A stretch of DNA of 64,000 bases from Dyella sp. BiH032 (GTDB lineage: Bacteria; Pseudomonadota; Gammaproteobacteria; Xanthomonadales; Rhodanobacteraceae): assembly GCF_031954525.1 (NCBI RefSeq), contig NZ_CP134867.1, forward strand, positions 4,526,001 to 4,590,000. Direction: 5' to 3'. Below the pieces are notes generated by a model that was not told the DNA's origin, searched no databases, and worked only from the letters and a program-made list of their open reading frames with translations. Both the position numbers and the translations under genes were made by a program. This document shows positions 1 to 7,282 of the stretch, piece after piece (positions within the stretch are counted from its first letter, which is position 1; each line of letters opens with the position of its first letter).

Positions 1-117
1 AATGCCCGACAAGTCGATACACGCCCCTGGTCCGCTGGGAACGGCAATGTCGATGTCGCCATTGGCGTGACCATAGGATTCACCCGCGCAAAAAATGCTG
101 ACGTCAATGCGAACCAT
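1..117 (-). CDS. N-terminal part of an unknown protein, cut by the window edge
   Basis: An open frame of 39 codons starts at the ATG at 117 and runs off the left edge. It begins MVRIDVSIFCAGESYGHANG and is preceded by a purine-rich stretch (AAAGGGGGCAGGG) that could serve as ribosome binding site. I do not recognise the family. It faces the same way as the next two genes. The short length makes it uncertain, but the RBS and lack of stops favour a real gene. Confidence 0.4.
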   Translation of the reverse strand, partial: MVRIDVSIFCAGESYGHANGDIDIAVPSGPGACIDLSGI

Positions 118-223
118 CCCTGCCCCCTTTCAATGCCTGCTTTGGATCGAAGGCGAACGTTGCGTAGTTTCTCAGCCGAGTGGTGTCGCCACGCCAAGAG
201 CATGTCTCAGCTCAATCGTCAGG

Positions 224-589
224 CTACTTGCCTCCGCCATCGGCCCGCCTTTTCCACTTCAACATGATCTGGGCAAAGAGCAGGCGCGTCGGCACGCACG
301 TCATGTCGTTATCCGTGGATGCCTGCCAACGGGCGTCGTTGCGAATAGCGGCGCTGACGTCCTTCGCGCTTTGTTTGTAGGCTGCGATAAGCGCAGCGTC
401 TCCATGCAATTCTTCGTCCGCCAGCTGCTTGAATGCTGCAAGCTGCTCCGCGGGGACGCTGCATGCCTCTTTGCCAATCGCATATTGGCCACCAAGCTGC
501 TTGGCGCGATCAATACCCGTCAACGATTCGCTAGTAAGGCCATACGAACTGAGAAGCGCCAGAGCAAAGGCGATAGCGATATTGCGCAT
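224..589 (-). CDS. Small secreted or periplasmic protein of unknown function
   Basis: A 121-residue protein with a clear Sec signal peptide (MRNIAIAFALALLSSYGLTS) followed by a mature domain of about 100 residues. Two cysteines (in EACSVP and MTCVP) could form one disulfide, consistent with a periplasmic location. I chose the ATG at 589 because the signal peptide begins there; a GTG eight codons upstream adds residues that do not fit a signal peptide. I do not recognise the family. In size and architecture it resembles periplasmic immunity or inhibitor proteins, but that is only a resemblance. Confidence 0.65.
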   Translation of the reverse strand: MRNIAIAFALALLSSYGLTSESLTGIDRAKQLGGQYAIGKEACSVPAEQLAAFKQLADEELHGDAALIAAYKQSAKDVSAAIRNDARWQASTDNDMTCVPTRLLFAQIMLKWKRRADGGGK

Positions 590-759
590 AGTTGATATCC
601 GTAAGATACGCACGCGAACGAAGTCCCTTAGGTTCTATCCCGTCACCACGGGCACTTCAAAGAAGCCTCGTGTGATGAGTTGACGCAGCTGGACCACCCT
701 TGATTTCACGGATGGCTAAAAGCGGGCGGCAATTCGCTCTAGTTCTTAGGCGTCACCGC

Positions 760-1329
760 TCAGCGACGAACACGATAGCGGATGTGTGTGGCATCCGGCG
801 TATCGATCACCCGAGCAATCTCCAATTCGACGCGCGACGGAAGCACTTCGAACAGCCGGCGGCCGCCGCCGAACAACACCGGGATCTGGTGGATCTGCAA
901 CTCGTCCAGCACACCAGCCTCTAGCGCTCGTTGCGCCGTGTACGCGCCAAGCACCAGCACGTCACGATCCCCGGCGGCGGCCTTGGCCTGCGCCATCGCG
1001 CTCTCAATCCCGCCGAGCACGTACTTCACCAGCGGATAGTTCGCCACCGAGGGCCCCGGCGGTCGGTGGCTTGGCACGATGATGGGGACACCGTGATTGT
1101 CGCCACCCCAGTGGTCGATCTGCTCCACGGTACGCCGCCCAGCCAGAATCGCGCCCGGCGAGTTCCACTCGTCCCACAGTTGTGCGACCGCCCCCGATGG
1201 CCGGGAGAAGTCCCCATACCACTCGTGCAGCCGGTCGAAACCGTCGCCGCCGGGGTTGCCTGGTTCGTCATTGGGACCAGCGATGTACCCGTCGAGTGAC
1301 ATGGACATGAATAGTACCGACGCCGACAT
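760..1329 (-). CDS. Dihydrofolate reductase / RibD C-terminal-like oxidoreductase
   Basis: A 189-residue protein of the RibD_C/DHFR-like superfamily. It opens with the family's typical first strand and turn (MSMSLDGYIAGPND), has GAILAGRRTVEQ in the middle, VLVLGAY near residue 125 and the C-terminal ELQIHQIPVLFGGGRRLFE signature. Members bind NADPH and reduce pteridine- or pyrimidine-like substrates; the substrate here is unknown. An AGGAG box lies 8 bases before the ATG. It is a single gene, usual length for the family. Confidence 0.88.
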   Translation of the reverse strand: MSASVLFMSMSLDGYIAGPNDEPGNPGGDGFDRLHEWYGDFSRPSGAVAQLWDEWNSPGAILAGRRTVEQIDHWGGDNHGVPIIVPSHRPPGPSVANYPLVKYVLGGIESAMAQAKAAAGDRDVLVLGAYTAQRALEAGVLDELQIHQIPVLFGGGRRLFEVLPSRVELEIARVIDTPDATHIRYRVRR

Positions 1330-1467
1330 TTGGGTCTCCTATCGATTCAATGACAAGGGGATGAGGGTGAGTTAGCACCCAGTGCTTGACGCAGCTAACG
1401 GGTTACGTTCCCTTTAGCGCAACCGCGTTCGCCACGATGTACGCGATCTAGAGTACGTGTTTGACTC

Positions 1468-1493
1468 GAAGGGCGTCCGAGAGGCCGCCCTTC
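1468..1493 (+). terminator. Terminator-like hairpin without an obvious upstream gene
   Basis: Arms GAAGGGCG and CGCCCTTC form a perfect 8-bp stem with a 10-base loop, followed by TTCGTTT. No plus-strand gene ends just before it. It may close an unrecognised short transcript or be a relic of a lost gene. Confidence 0.35.
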
Positions 1494-1540
1494 TTCGTTT
1501 ACGCAAGCGCGAAAGCATCATCCATCCAAACTCACCTTTT

Positions 1541-1558
1541 TGTAGGGGATAACCTACA
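1541..1558. promoter_or_regulatory. Operator-like inverted repeat upstream of the LprI-like gene
   Basis: TGTAGG-GGATAA-CCTACA is a perfect 6-bp inverted repeat with a 6-base spacer, 111 bases before the ATG at 1669. The size and symmetry are those of a dimeric regulator site, for example a LuxR/NarL-type regulator. The binding protein is unknown. Confidence 0.4.
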
Positions 1559-1668
1559 TAACGTGTTCGAAAAACTGTCGCCTCACTTGCGCCATCCTGA
1601 GTGCTATCGTTCGCGGCCTTGCTTTCATCCAGCAGACCATCACGTCGATCAACGGGGAGGACGATTTT

Positions 1669-2226
1669 ATGGACCGATCAGCAAGCGCATTGATAGCAGC
1701 ACTCCTCAATTTAACTCTGTTTATTGGCGACATCGGCGCGACGCCACAAACGCCCGCTAAGCCGTCCACCACGAGCGCTGAGGCAACCAAGTCGAGCCAT
1801 GGCGAGACCATCAACGGTATCGGCATCATGCCCGGCGCAGAGCGGCTCTCCTACATATCGCTGCGGTATTACGGCATACGGCCAAGCTATGACGCGTGCA
1901 TCCAAGCAGCGCAAGGACAAGCGGGGCTAAAGGGCGACTGCGCCGACACCGAGTTCCAGTTCCAAGATGCGCGACTTAACAAGGCCTACAAGGCGTTGCT
2001 TGAGTCCATCACCGCCGTAGAGGGAAAAGATTCCATCAAGGACATCCAGGCCGCGCAGCGGGCTTGGCTGGCTTTCTATCAGAAAGACTGCGCGGCCAGG
2101 GCGGACCGGTTCGGATCGACCCGTGGGCCAAGTACGTTGTCCATCTGCCAGATGGAAAAAACGGCCATTCGTGCTCAGGAAATCGAGGATTGGCGCAACA
2201 GCTACGTAGCGAATCATCAGCCGTAA
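1669..2226 (+). CDS. LprI/DUF1311-like periplasmic protein (possible lysozyme-inhibitor-type immunity protein)
   Basis: A 185-residue protein with an N-terminal hydrophobic signal segment (residues 6-24), a low-complexity linker rich in Thr, Ser and Ala, and a C-terminal DUF1311/LprI-type domain from about residue 85. The domain shows the usual cysteines (DACIQ, GDCADTEFQ, KDCAAR, SICQMEKT) and the LNKAYKALL and AAQRAWLAFYQKDC helices. LprI-like proteins inhibit lysozyme or sit in the periplasm. The next frame encodes a relic of a T4SS effector tail, and in Xanthomonadales such effectors are encoded beside periplasmic immunity proteins. An immunity role is therefore plausible, though inferred. 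Confidence 0.75.
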   Translation: MDRSASALIAALLNLTLFIGDIGATPQTPAKPSTTSAEATKSSHGETINGIGIMPGAERLSYISLRYYGIRPSYDACIQAAQGQAGLKGDCADTEFQFQDARLNKAYKALLESITAVEGKDSIKDIQAAQRAWLAFYQKDCAARADRFGSTRGPSTLSICQMEKTAIRAQEIEDWRNSYVANHQP

Positions 2227-2721
2227 TTTGCACGGGACCGCGTTCAGCCACAGGCCCAGGCAGCACATACCGGCACAGCCACGCCATCGCTGCGGTGTCC
2301 TGAGCGACTGGACGATCCTGCACATCCTGACCATACGTTCTACCTCAGGACACGCGAACTCGTTTACCAGCTTGATCAGCAGAACGGCCGCGCGCCGGAC
2401 CATCGTAGCGACCAGCTAGCTTCCGCTCTGACAATTCAGGCTCGTACCGAAGGCCTACAGCGAATCGACCAAATCGCCTTGAGTGAGGATGCTAGTGCTC
2501 TGTGGGGAGCCCAGCGCCCAGCAGGCATCCGTGACCACTTCTATGACCGCCTCTGCAACGTCAATACGGTAGAAGCATTGAATACGCCTATGGAACAGAG
2601 TGGCGCGCAATGGCAGCAAGCCATGCAGCAATTCCAGGAACACCAAGAGCAGGCTCAGCGGCAGCAGAGCGCGCAGCAAGAACAGTCGCAGCAGCGGGCG
2701 AATAGCGCATTACGACACTGA
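2227..2721 (+). pseudogene. Orphan XVIPCD tail of a Xanthomonas-type T4SS effector (5' truncated)
   Basis: An open frame without a start codon runs on directly after the LprI-like stop codon, in the same frame. From about 2305 it encodes a recognisable XVIPCD: a DDPAHPDH opening, a YQLDQQNGRAPD block, a SDQLASALT block, then EGLQRIDQIALS. A later segment reads NTPMEQSGAQWQQ and the end is glutamine-rich (QQFQEHQEQAQRQQ). This domain is the VirD4-binding C-terminal signal of antibacterial X-T4SS effectors. The catalytic N-terminal domain is missing; only about 25 unrelated codons precede the tail. The only internal ATG (2479) lies inside the domain. It is best read as the decayed end of an effector gene. 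Confidence 0.7.
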
Positions 2722-2821
2722 AAAGCCTCGAAAGGGTCCGGGTCGCTTCTAAGGACGACCGCACCAGTCTTCGGACTTGCACGCTTAACTACACCCGGCC
2801 CCTTATCGGGGCAGCCTCGCA

Positions 2822-4345
2822 TTAATCCGCATCCTCTTCACCTCGCAGCACGAAACCGGCACTCCTTACAAGAGATACATAGGCCGCAATCGGCATAGGT
2901 CGAGGACGAGACATATCCCACTGCTGCCCAAGTGGTTGCATGACCTTAGTAAGGATTGAGTACGGATATTCGTTACGAGGCGTTTGATCCAACATATCTC
3001 GTGCTGCATTCTCGTCATAAGACGAGAACTCGTAATAGTGGCTTAGCACCTCCGATAGTGAAAAGCTCCTACTGACCGAACTGCGCCCCCTGTGCGAAGA
3101 ATCGATCTTTGGATTCTTGATGAACACCTTCCTACATCTATCTTCAAAGTCTGGCGCATCGAGTTCCCGTCCAGCACAAACCTCAAAAAACGGCCTGTTC
3201 CTTTGAAACGCAGCACACAAGAAAAATAGCCATAGAGCGTGGATATGGCCGCCATCATCTAGTGCCGCTGCCACCTCTTCAACAAGGGGAACCAACTGAT
3301 GCTGGGATCGCAGATCTAGCCCAAACGCGGAGACGATCATGCTCCAGCTATGCGTGTAACCGCTGTCATATCTGCCGTGTTGGGGCAATCCCGAGTACGT
3401 GGATGCGAGCGTGATAGGGCCGTTCCCGTCAAACAAAGTAGCGGCGAACGTCTTACCGTCGGTTTCGGGCAGAACGTACTCACGGTCGAATAGGCGGCGA
3501 AGATAGCCTGCACCGTCAAACTCAGCCCCGTAGAGCGAGCGAACTGAGTTCTGCAGCTGATGCAAGTTTGTTGAGATAACGTAGACCACATCAACCACAC
3601 CAAAGATGTGCTTAACTTCCTCTAGCAGCTTCACAGCATAGGATGGACGACAGCGATCCAGCTCGTCGACGAAGATAAACATTGGAAGGGTGGATTCTTT
3701 CGACGAGCGCTCTTTGACCAGCAGGAGATGATCATGGACAGCCTTCCGAAATGCGGCTAACTCATCCTTTCGCGACTGATGGCTAACCAGATTTTCTTGG
3801 AACAACTTATCTAGAATCTCGTCCGCCGCCTTAGTTGCACGCCCCCATGGGTCTTCAGGTGAATCGCTCTTCGACATAGCGTCACTGAGCTCTTCAAAAC
3901 CAACACCAATAGCTTTTTGAAGAACACCGCTTAGAAGCACTTTGCTGGCAGGCACCAATGCCCGCCGTAAGTTCTTCTTGGACTCTGCTAGTAACCCTGA
4001 CGCCTGTTTGCGCAGTTTCGCATTTCTCGGAAGGTTAGCCTTCTGCCAAGCGTGCATTGCCTCGACGACCGCAGCCATAAGCGCAACAGACGCTTCGTCG
4101 CCAATATCATTTTCCCAGGCGTCGAAATACACCACGGGATGACCTAGTAGCCTCAGATCGTCACTCCAGTTCTTGACGAAGAACGTCTTCCCCGCTCCCC
4201 ACGCCGCATCGAGAGCGACCGTTAGACCTTTTCCTTGACCACTTCGTTTTCGAGATTGAGAAGTGAGGGATTGAGTCAAGTAATCGGCGACTGGCTTTCG
4301 ATTGAAAGCGTCGCCATTCCAATGGTTTAGTGCTGCACGGCTCAT
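2822..4345 (-). CDS. KAP-family P-loop NTPase
   Basis: A 507-residue protein of the KAP class of STAND-like P-loop ATPases (the class that includes F-plasmid PifA). Walker A is AAWGAGKT at residues 48-54, followed by the YFDAWEND motif at 73-80. Walker B is FIFVDELDRC near 223-231, followed by the KAP hallmark RCRPSYAVKLLEEVKHIF. The C-terminal half is an unrecognised helical or effector region. No strong membrane segment is visible, unlike many KAP proteins, so it is probably cytoplasmic or peripheral. Base composition is lower in GC than the flanking core genes, suggesting transfer. Phage exclusion is a possible role, by analogy with PifA only. Confidence 0.82.
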   Translation of the reverse strand: MSRAALNHWNGDAFNRKPVADYLTQSLTSQSRKRSGQGKGLTVALDAAWGAGKTFFVKNWSDDLRLLGHPVVYFDAWENDIGDEASVALMAAVVEAMHAWQKANLPRNAKLRKQASGLLAESKKNLRRALVPASKVLLSGVLQKAIGVGFEELSDAMSKSDSPEDPWGRATKAADEILDKLFQENLVSHQSRKDELAAFRKAVHDHLLLVKERSSKESTLPMFIFVDELDRCRPSYAVKLLEEVKHIFGVVDVVYVISTNLHQLQNSVRSLYGAEFDGAGYLRRLFDREYVLPETDGKTFAATLFDGNGPITLASTYSGLPQHGRYDSGYTHSWSMIVSAFGLDLRSQHQLVPLVEEVAAALDDGGHIHALWLFFLCAAFQRNRPFFEVCAGRELDAPDFEDRCRKVFIKNPKIDSSHRGRSSVSRSFSLSEVLSHYYEFSSYDENAARDMLDQTPRNEYPYSILTKVMQPLGQQWDMSRPRPMPIAAYVSLVRSAGFVLRGEEDAD

Positions 4346-4410
4346 CCAGAACCCCTATTCCGAGCTGAAAATTGGCTTATATCAGCCAGCTGCGCCTACG
4401 GCGTTGCGCA

Positions 4411-4438
4411 ATGTCTGCTATGGGTCGTAAGCGGACAT
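4411..4438 (+). repeat. Cassette hairpin repeat, copy 1
   Basis: The first of eight copies of an intergenic hairpin whose consensus is arm GTCCGCTTC, loop GGGTCG, arm GAAGCGGAC. This copy reads ATGTCTGCTA-TGGGTCG-TAAGCGGACAT, with flanking AT/AT extension. It starts 66 bases upstream of the KAP ATG and ends 8 bases past the stop of the next small gene. Confidence 0.8.
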
Positions 4439-4445
4439 GTCGGTG

Positions 4446-4712
4446 TCAGGAACGTCCGCGCCAGCGCTTCATTTCCAACAGCTCTTCGCGCGCGACCGTC
4501 GGGTCAACATGACCAAAGGTCACGACCTCATCGCCCGCCGAGAATCGGTCCAGAACCTTATCGATCCGTTGCCTTATCCACTCCGGCAGCGACTCCCAAA
4601 GCTGGTCCCGCTGGGCACTACCCGCTAACGCGTCAATCGAACGCGCGATCGTCTCACCCTCGGTGTACAAGCCGGACTTGTACTCGTCCAAGATGTCCTG
4701 GGCGCTAAGCAT
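4446..4712 (-). CDS. Small protein of unknown function (cassette array gene 1)
   Basis: An 88-residue acidic, mostly helical protein beginning MLSAQDILDEYKSGLYTEGE. I chose the ATG at 4712 because GGGGGAAT sits 4 bases upstream; the in-frame TTG at 4730 lacks such a site. I do not recognise a named family. It is one of a row of same-strand small genes, each bounded by the hairpin repeat, and its size and acidity resemble immunity proteins of toxin systems. Confidence 0.6.
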   Translation of the reverse strand: MLSAQDILDEYKSGLYTEGETIARSIDALAGSAQRDQLWESLPEWIRQRIDKVLDRFSAGDEVVTFGHVDPTVAREELLEMKRWRGRS

Positions 4713-4745
4713 CGATTCCCCCAGTCTCAATCCTTCTTCTGAACG

Positions 4746-4772
4746 ATGTCCGCTTCGGGTCGGAAGCAGACC
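4746..4772 (+). repeat. Cassette hairpin repeat, copy 2
   Basis: ATGTCCGCTTC-GGGTCG-GAAGCAGACC. It abuts the stop codon of the next minus-strand gene (stop at 4773-4775) and lies 34 bases upstream of the ATG at 4712. Confidence 0.85.
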
Positions 4773-5114
4773 TTAGCCGTCAGCCAACAACAGCCGCAAA
4801 AGCTCCTCGGCCCGCGATGCACTAAATGGCATGGTCAGCTCGGGATTCGCCAACTCGAAAATGACCTCGCCTTCTACGGAGCTCGGTTCGTAGGCAATGT
4901 CATCTCGGCACTCGATGGCGTTGGCCCATTCCTCGAGCTGCGTAGCGGACAACTCCGCCTGTACGTAGCGATGTATCGCGTGCTGGACGTGCGACGGCTT
5001 CAATTCAGCGAGCGGCGCATCACTATCCCAGCCATAGGCTGCCAAGTCGGCGACAACGTCCGATACGGGTCGTTCGCAGCACAACAGTTCCGTGATAAGC
5101 CCAACGCGATCCAT
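4773..5114 (-). CDS. Immunity-like protein of unknown function (cassette array gene 2)
   Basis: A 113-residue acidic protein (start MDRVGLITELLCCERPVSDV). The ATG at 5114 has GGGAGG upstream; the longer open frame back to 5174 would translate the hairpin repeat and is not credible. The sequence alternates helices with a short strand region and is leucine- and glutamate-rich. I do not recognise a named family. Genomic context and composition suggest a stand-alone immunity gene, which is inference. Confidence 0.65.
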   Translation of the reverse strand: MDRVGLITELLCCERPVSDVVADLAAYGWDSDAPLAELKPSHVQHAIHRYVQAELSATQLEEWANAIECRDDIAYEPSSVEGEVIFELANPELTMPFSASRAEELLRLLLADG

Positions 5115-5143
5115 AGGGCCTCCCTCGACTTGATAAATGACTT

Positions 5144-5167
5144 GTCTGCTGTGGGTCGGAAGCGGAC
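5144..5167 (+). repeat. Cassette hairpin repeat, copy 3
   Basis: GTCTGCTGT-GGGTCG-GAAGCGGAC, one mismatch pair in the stem relative to the consensus. It lies 29 bases upstream of the ATG at 5114. Confidence 0.8.
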
Positions 5168-5173
5168 GTAACA

Positions 5174-5389
5174 AGCTCTATTCGTAGATCTTCCCCACGA
5201 AGAGGAACTTTGCCAAAACATTGCAATGTTTCCGTTCTGCCAACCGTTGGCTCCGCTCCAGCGATAACGCTGACGAATGGAACGCGCAACTTTTAGTGCT
5301 TCACGCGGCTTAGTGAGCACAAGCTTGTCCACGCGCGGCCGCCCGGCCACGTCTTCCTTCGTAATTGATGAATCGGTCACTGAGTCCAT
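5174..5389 (-). pseudogene. Small array gene, probably frameshifted
   Basis: From the ATG at 5389 the frame reads MDSVTDSSITKEDVAGRPRV, then KPREALKVARSIRQRYRWS, which looks like real coding sequence. After about 5220 it becomes serine-rich and runs through repeat copy 3 into the next gene, stopping only at 5000. The neighbouring frame reads LQCFGKVPLRGEDLRIEL over the same stretch, which looks more natural. A one-base shift near the AAAA run at about 5213-5216 would join the two. No family recognised. Confidence 0.35.
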
Positions 5390-5407
5390 TCCCCTGCAAC
5401 TATCTTA

Positions 5408-5433
5408 CGTCAGCTTCGGGTCGGAAGCAGACC
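5408..5433 (+). repeat. Cassette hairpin repeat, copy 4
   Basis: CGTCAGCTTC-GGGTCG-GAAGCAGACC. It lies 19 bases upstream of the ATG at 5389 and 12 bases beyond the stop of the CPCC gene. Confidence 0.8.
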
Positions 5434-5445
5434 TAACAATTCATT

Positions 5446-5712
5446 CTAAGCTGTGTCGTCATTAGTCGACGACAACTCACTATTTTTCGACGGGCGAACG
5501 GACCTCGTCCGATCATCCTTGGCCCCAAACGTGCGGTAGTTGGCCCGTGCCTGATTCAAGCTCGGGCGATTCGCTCCTCCGGCAAAGTCAGGGTCGGCCA
5601 ACTGCACGTCGTCATCCTCCCAAAAGCAAACAGGGCAGATCACGAACGAGCCAGGGAACGAGCCATCGTCCGGCATCGTGAGATGGCCACAGCATGGGCA
5701 GGCAACGCTCAT
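5446..5712 (-). CDS. Cysteine-rich CPCC domain protein
   Basis: An 88-residue protein that begins MSVACPCCGHLTMPDDGSF and continues FVICPVCFWEDDD, the signature of the CPCC family. Two CPxC pairs (CPCC at residues 5-8 and CPVC at 27-30) form a putative zinc ribbon. A GGGGGAAT box precedes the ATG. Such genes are common next to toxin/immunity loci, but no activity is established. The C-terminal 30 residues are charged and probably flexible. Confidence 0.88.
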   Translation of the reverse strand: MSVACPCCGHLTMPDDGSFPGSFVICPVCFWEDDDVQLADPDFAGGANRPSLNQARANYRTFGAKDDRTRSVRPSKNSELSSTNDDTA

Positions 5713-5730
5713 ATTCCCCCTTTGTAAAAG

Positions 5731-5754
5731 GTCCGCTCCGGGTCGGAAGCGGAC
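5731..5754 (+). repeat. Cassette hairpin repeat, copy 5
   Basis: GTCCGCTCC-GGGTCG-GAAGCGGAC, extended by AG/CT to a stem of about 10 bp. It lies 18 bases upstream of the CPCC start and about 90 bases past the stop of the next gene. Confidence 0.85.
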
Positions 5755-5843
5755 CTACCTTGCAGGTATTGCTTCGTCTGCTCCAACAGCCGCCAGTTGG
5801 GTGAAACTTTTATTCGCTCACAGCTCGAGTGATATGGAATAAA

Positions 5844-6248
5844 TCATAGTTGTACGTGACCGCTATCCGTGTACATGTATGTCAGCCAGAACGTTCTTTC
5901 AGTAGCTGGGTCATCAGCCCCGATTCGGTGGGGGAATCCTGCGCGGTAAATCGCCACTGAAAGTGACTCTAGCAACCGCCACGCCTCCGACCAACCAGTG
6001 CCTATTGATCCTGATGCATACATTGTTTCGCGCGTCGACGGATTCATTTCGAAGTCCACGTCGCCGGCGCCTACATAGCGAAGTATCACTTGACCGTTGA
6101 AACCTGACACCCACGGTTCAAGCTGAAATAAGCAATCGGACAAATAAGGCTCGATGCCCCTGAGGCCCTTTGGCGCATAGATGTCGATATGAAAGTGACA
6201 CCTTGCTGCCTCATCGAACGTTCCGTTCGCAGAGAACGAGCTCTCCAT
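5844..6248 (-). CDS. Immunity-like protein of unknown function (cassette array gene)
   Basis: A 134-residue protein starting MESSFSANGTFDEAARCHFH, with GGGAGGGAATC before the ATG. Strand-rich composition with many aromatic residues (FWLTYMYTD near the C-terminus, EAWRLLESL in a helix). I do not recognise the family. A single compact domain of this size fits an immunity protein, as inference from context only. Confidence 0.65.
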   Translation of the reverse strand: MESSFSANGTFDEAARCHFHIDIYAPKGLRGIEPYLSDCLFQLEPWVSGFNGQVILRYVGAGDVDFEMNPSTRETMYASGSIGTGWSEAWRLLESLSVAIYRAGFPHRIGADDPATERTFWLTYMYTDSGHVQL

Positions 6249-6290
6249 GATTCCCTCCCAAAAGAAAACGATCTCGAATCGGCGCCATTA

Positions 6291-6315
6291 GGTCCGCTTT
6301 GGGTCGGAAGCGGGC
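6291..6315 (+). repeat. Cassette hairpin repeat, copy 6
   Basis: GGTCCGCTTT-GGGTCG-GAAGCGGGC. It lies 43 bases upstream of the ATG at 6248 and 14 bases past the stop at 6329. Confidence 0.85.
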
Positions 6316-6328
6316 AGTCGCCTTTATC

Positions 6329-6700
6329 TTAATGAGCGCCCTGGAATGACCGGTAGAACTCCCGATTCTCCCAGTCTGGCTCGTATGCCTTGATGATCTT
6401 TTCATAAGGACGCCCATGTATCTCGGGGCTGGCCATCGTCCGCAGCGACTCAACCGCCCACGAACGGACATCGGGCCACCTCAGCGCGTGCATGAGGAAA
6501 GCGACCGGCTCATCACTAATGAGTTTGCCGTCGAATAGGCCCGTCAGCGCCTTGGCAAACTCGACCCTGTGCGATGGATTGCCAGCGATGACCTCTAAGC
6601 AACGAACATAGTTCGGTTCGGCCAGATCGAATGAGAACTCCGTGTCGAGGACGTGCTCTGCCTCAAGCAAGCGTTCCTTGAACTCGTCGATGGGACTCAA
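6329..6700 (-). CDS. Helical protein of unknown function (cassette array gene)
   Basis: A 123-residue, mostly alpha-helical acidic protein. The apparent start is TTG at 6700 with AGGAAG four bases upstream. It reads SPIDEFKERLLEAEHVLDTE at the N-terminus and contains HALRWPDVRSWAVESLRTMA, which resembles a HEAT-like helix pair. Family not recognised. It has the same orientation and spacing as its neighbours. Confidence 0.65.
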   Translation of the reverse strand: MSPIDEFKERLLEAEHVLDTEFSFDLAEPNYVRCLEVIAGNPSHRVEFAKALTGLFDGKLISDEPVAFLMHALRWPDVRSWAVESLRTMASPEIHGRPYEKIIKAYEPDWENREFYRSFQGAH

Positions 6701-6741
6701 AGCTCTTCCTCGCTATGGCGACTCAGTAACCAATTCCCGGC

Positions 6742-6768
6742 ATGTCTGCATTGGGTCGAAAGCGGACC
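6742..6768 (+). repeat. Cassette hairpin repeat, copy 7
   Basis: ATGTCTGCATT-GGGTCG-AAAGCGGACC. It abuts the stop codon of the gene ending at 6769. Confidence 0.8.
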
Positions 6769-6972
6769 CTACCTGCTATTAAATAATCCGTCCGCTATAG
6801 CACGGCTGTACTCGTCATCGCAGTAGCCAGGGCAGCGCCTCTTGAGCTCACTAATCAGCGGCACATAGGCCGTAGCCGGCTTCTCGTTCGGATCGGAAAC
6901 GTGATCCCAGCGTCCTTCCCGAATTTCCAACACTAGCTTGTATCCAGCTTCTGCTAGCCGCTCCGAAATCAT
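6769..6972 (-). CDS. Very small protein of unknown function (cassette array gene)
   Basis: A 67-residue protein (MISERLAEAGYKLVLEIREG at the N-terminus, RRCPGYCDDEYSRAIADGLF later). The codon before the ATG is a GTG, so the start could be one codon earlier; GGGAG lies a few bases upstream. Family not recognised. One CxxxC pair is present. Confidence 0.6.
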   Translation of the reverse strand: MISERLAEAGYKLVLEIREGRWDHVSDPNEKPATAYVPLISELKRRCPGYCDDEYSRAIADGLFNSR

Positions 6973-7001
6973 CACAATCTCCCTTCGTCGCTGACAGTCT
7001 T

Positions 7002-7029
7002 AGGTCCGCTTCGGGTCGAGAGCGGACAT
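7002..7029 (+). repeat. Cassette hairpin repeat, copy 8
   Basis: AGGTCCGCTTC-GGGTCG-AGAGCGGACAT, with a one-base disruption in the right arm. It is the last copy before the array gives way to a gene-free stretch (7030-7282) in which I see nothing. Confidence 0.8.
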
Positions 7030-7282
7030 CCCGAGCTTGCCGATTCGCCGTAGGCGCGGCAAGGCTCTGCCGCTCTGCAGCAGGGCCTTGGAGTAACGAG
7101 CGTGCAACACGGGGAGAAATGGAATCCCTAACCTATTGCTGTAGAAGGCTTATGCGCCTTTACCGATCCAGTCCATCATTGGATCGCCCCCTCCAAAAAA
7201 CCATGCCGGGGAAGAGGGGCGAAAGTGGCAAGGCCGGCTTCCGCCGCTCCGCGTGCATATTCCCGGATATTGTGCGCTCCGC

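Larger units (their letters stand above)
1330..1668. other. Intergenic region with a hairpin and an operator-like palindrome
   Basis: This stretch between the divergent reductase and LprI-like genes holds no convincing gene. It contains a GTTAGC...GCTAAC hairpin near 1371-1399, a terminator-like stem at 1468-1493 and an operator-like palindrome at 1541-1558. Confidence 0.5.

Noticed and set aside
2479..2721. An 80-residue gene starting at the ATG at 2479
   Set aside because: The XVIPCD begins well upstream of this ATG, so starting there would cut the domain in half; it is better described as a truncated effector gene.
4411..7029. Hairpin repeats as integron attC sites or as a CRISPR array
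   Set aside because: No RYYYAAC/GTTRRRY pair flanks each copy consistently and no integrase is in the window. Spacing of 240-560 bp with genes between copies excludes CRISPR.
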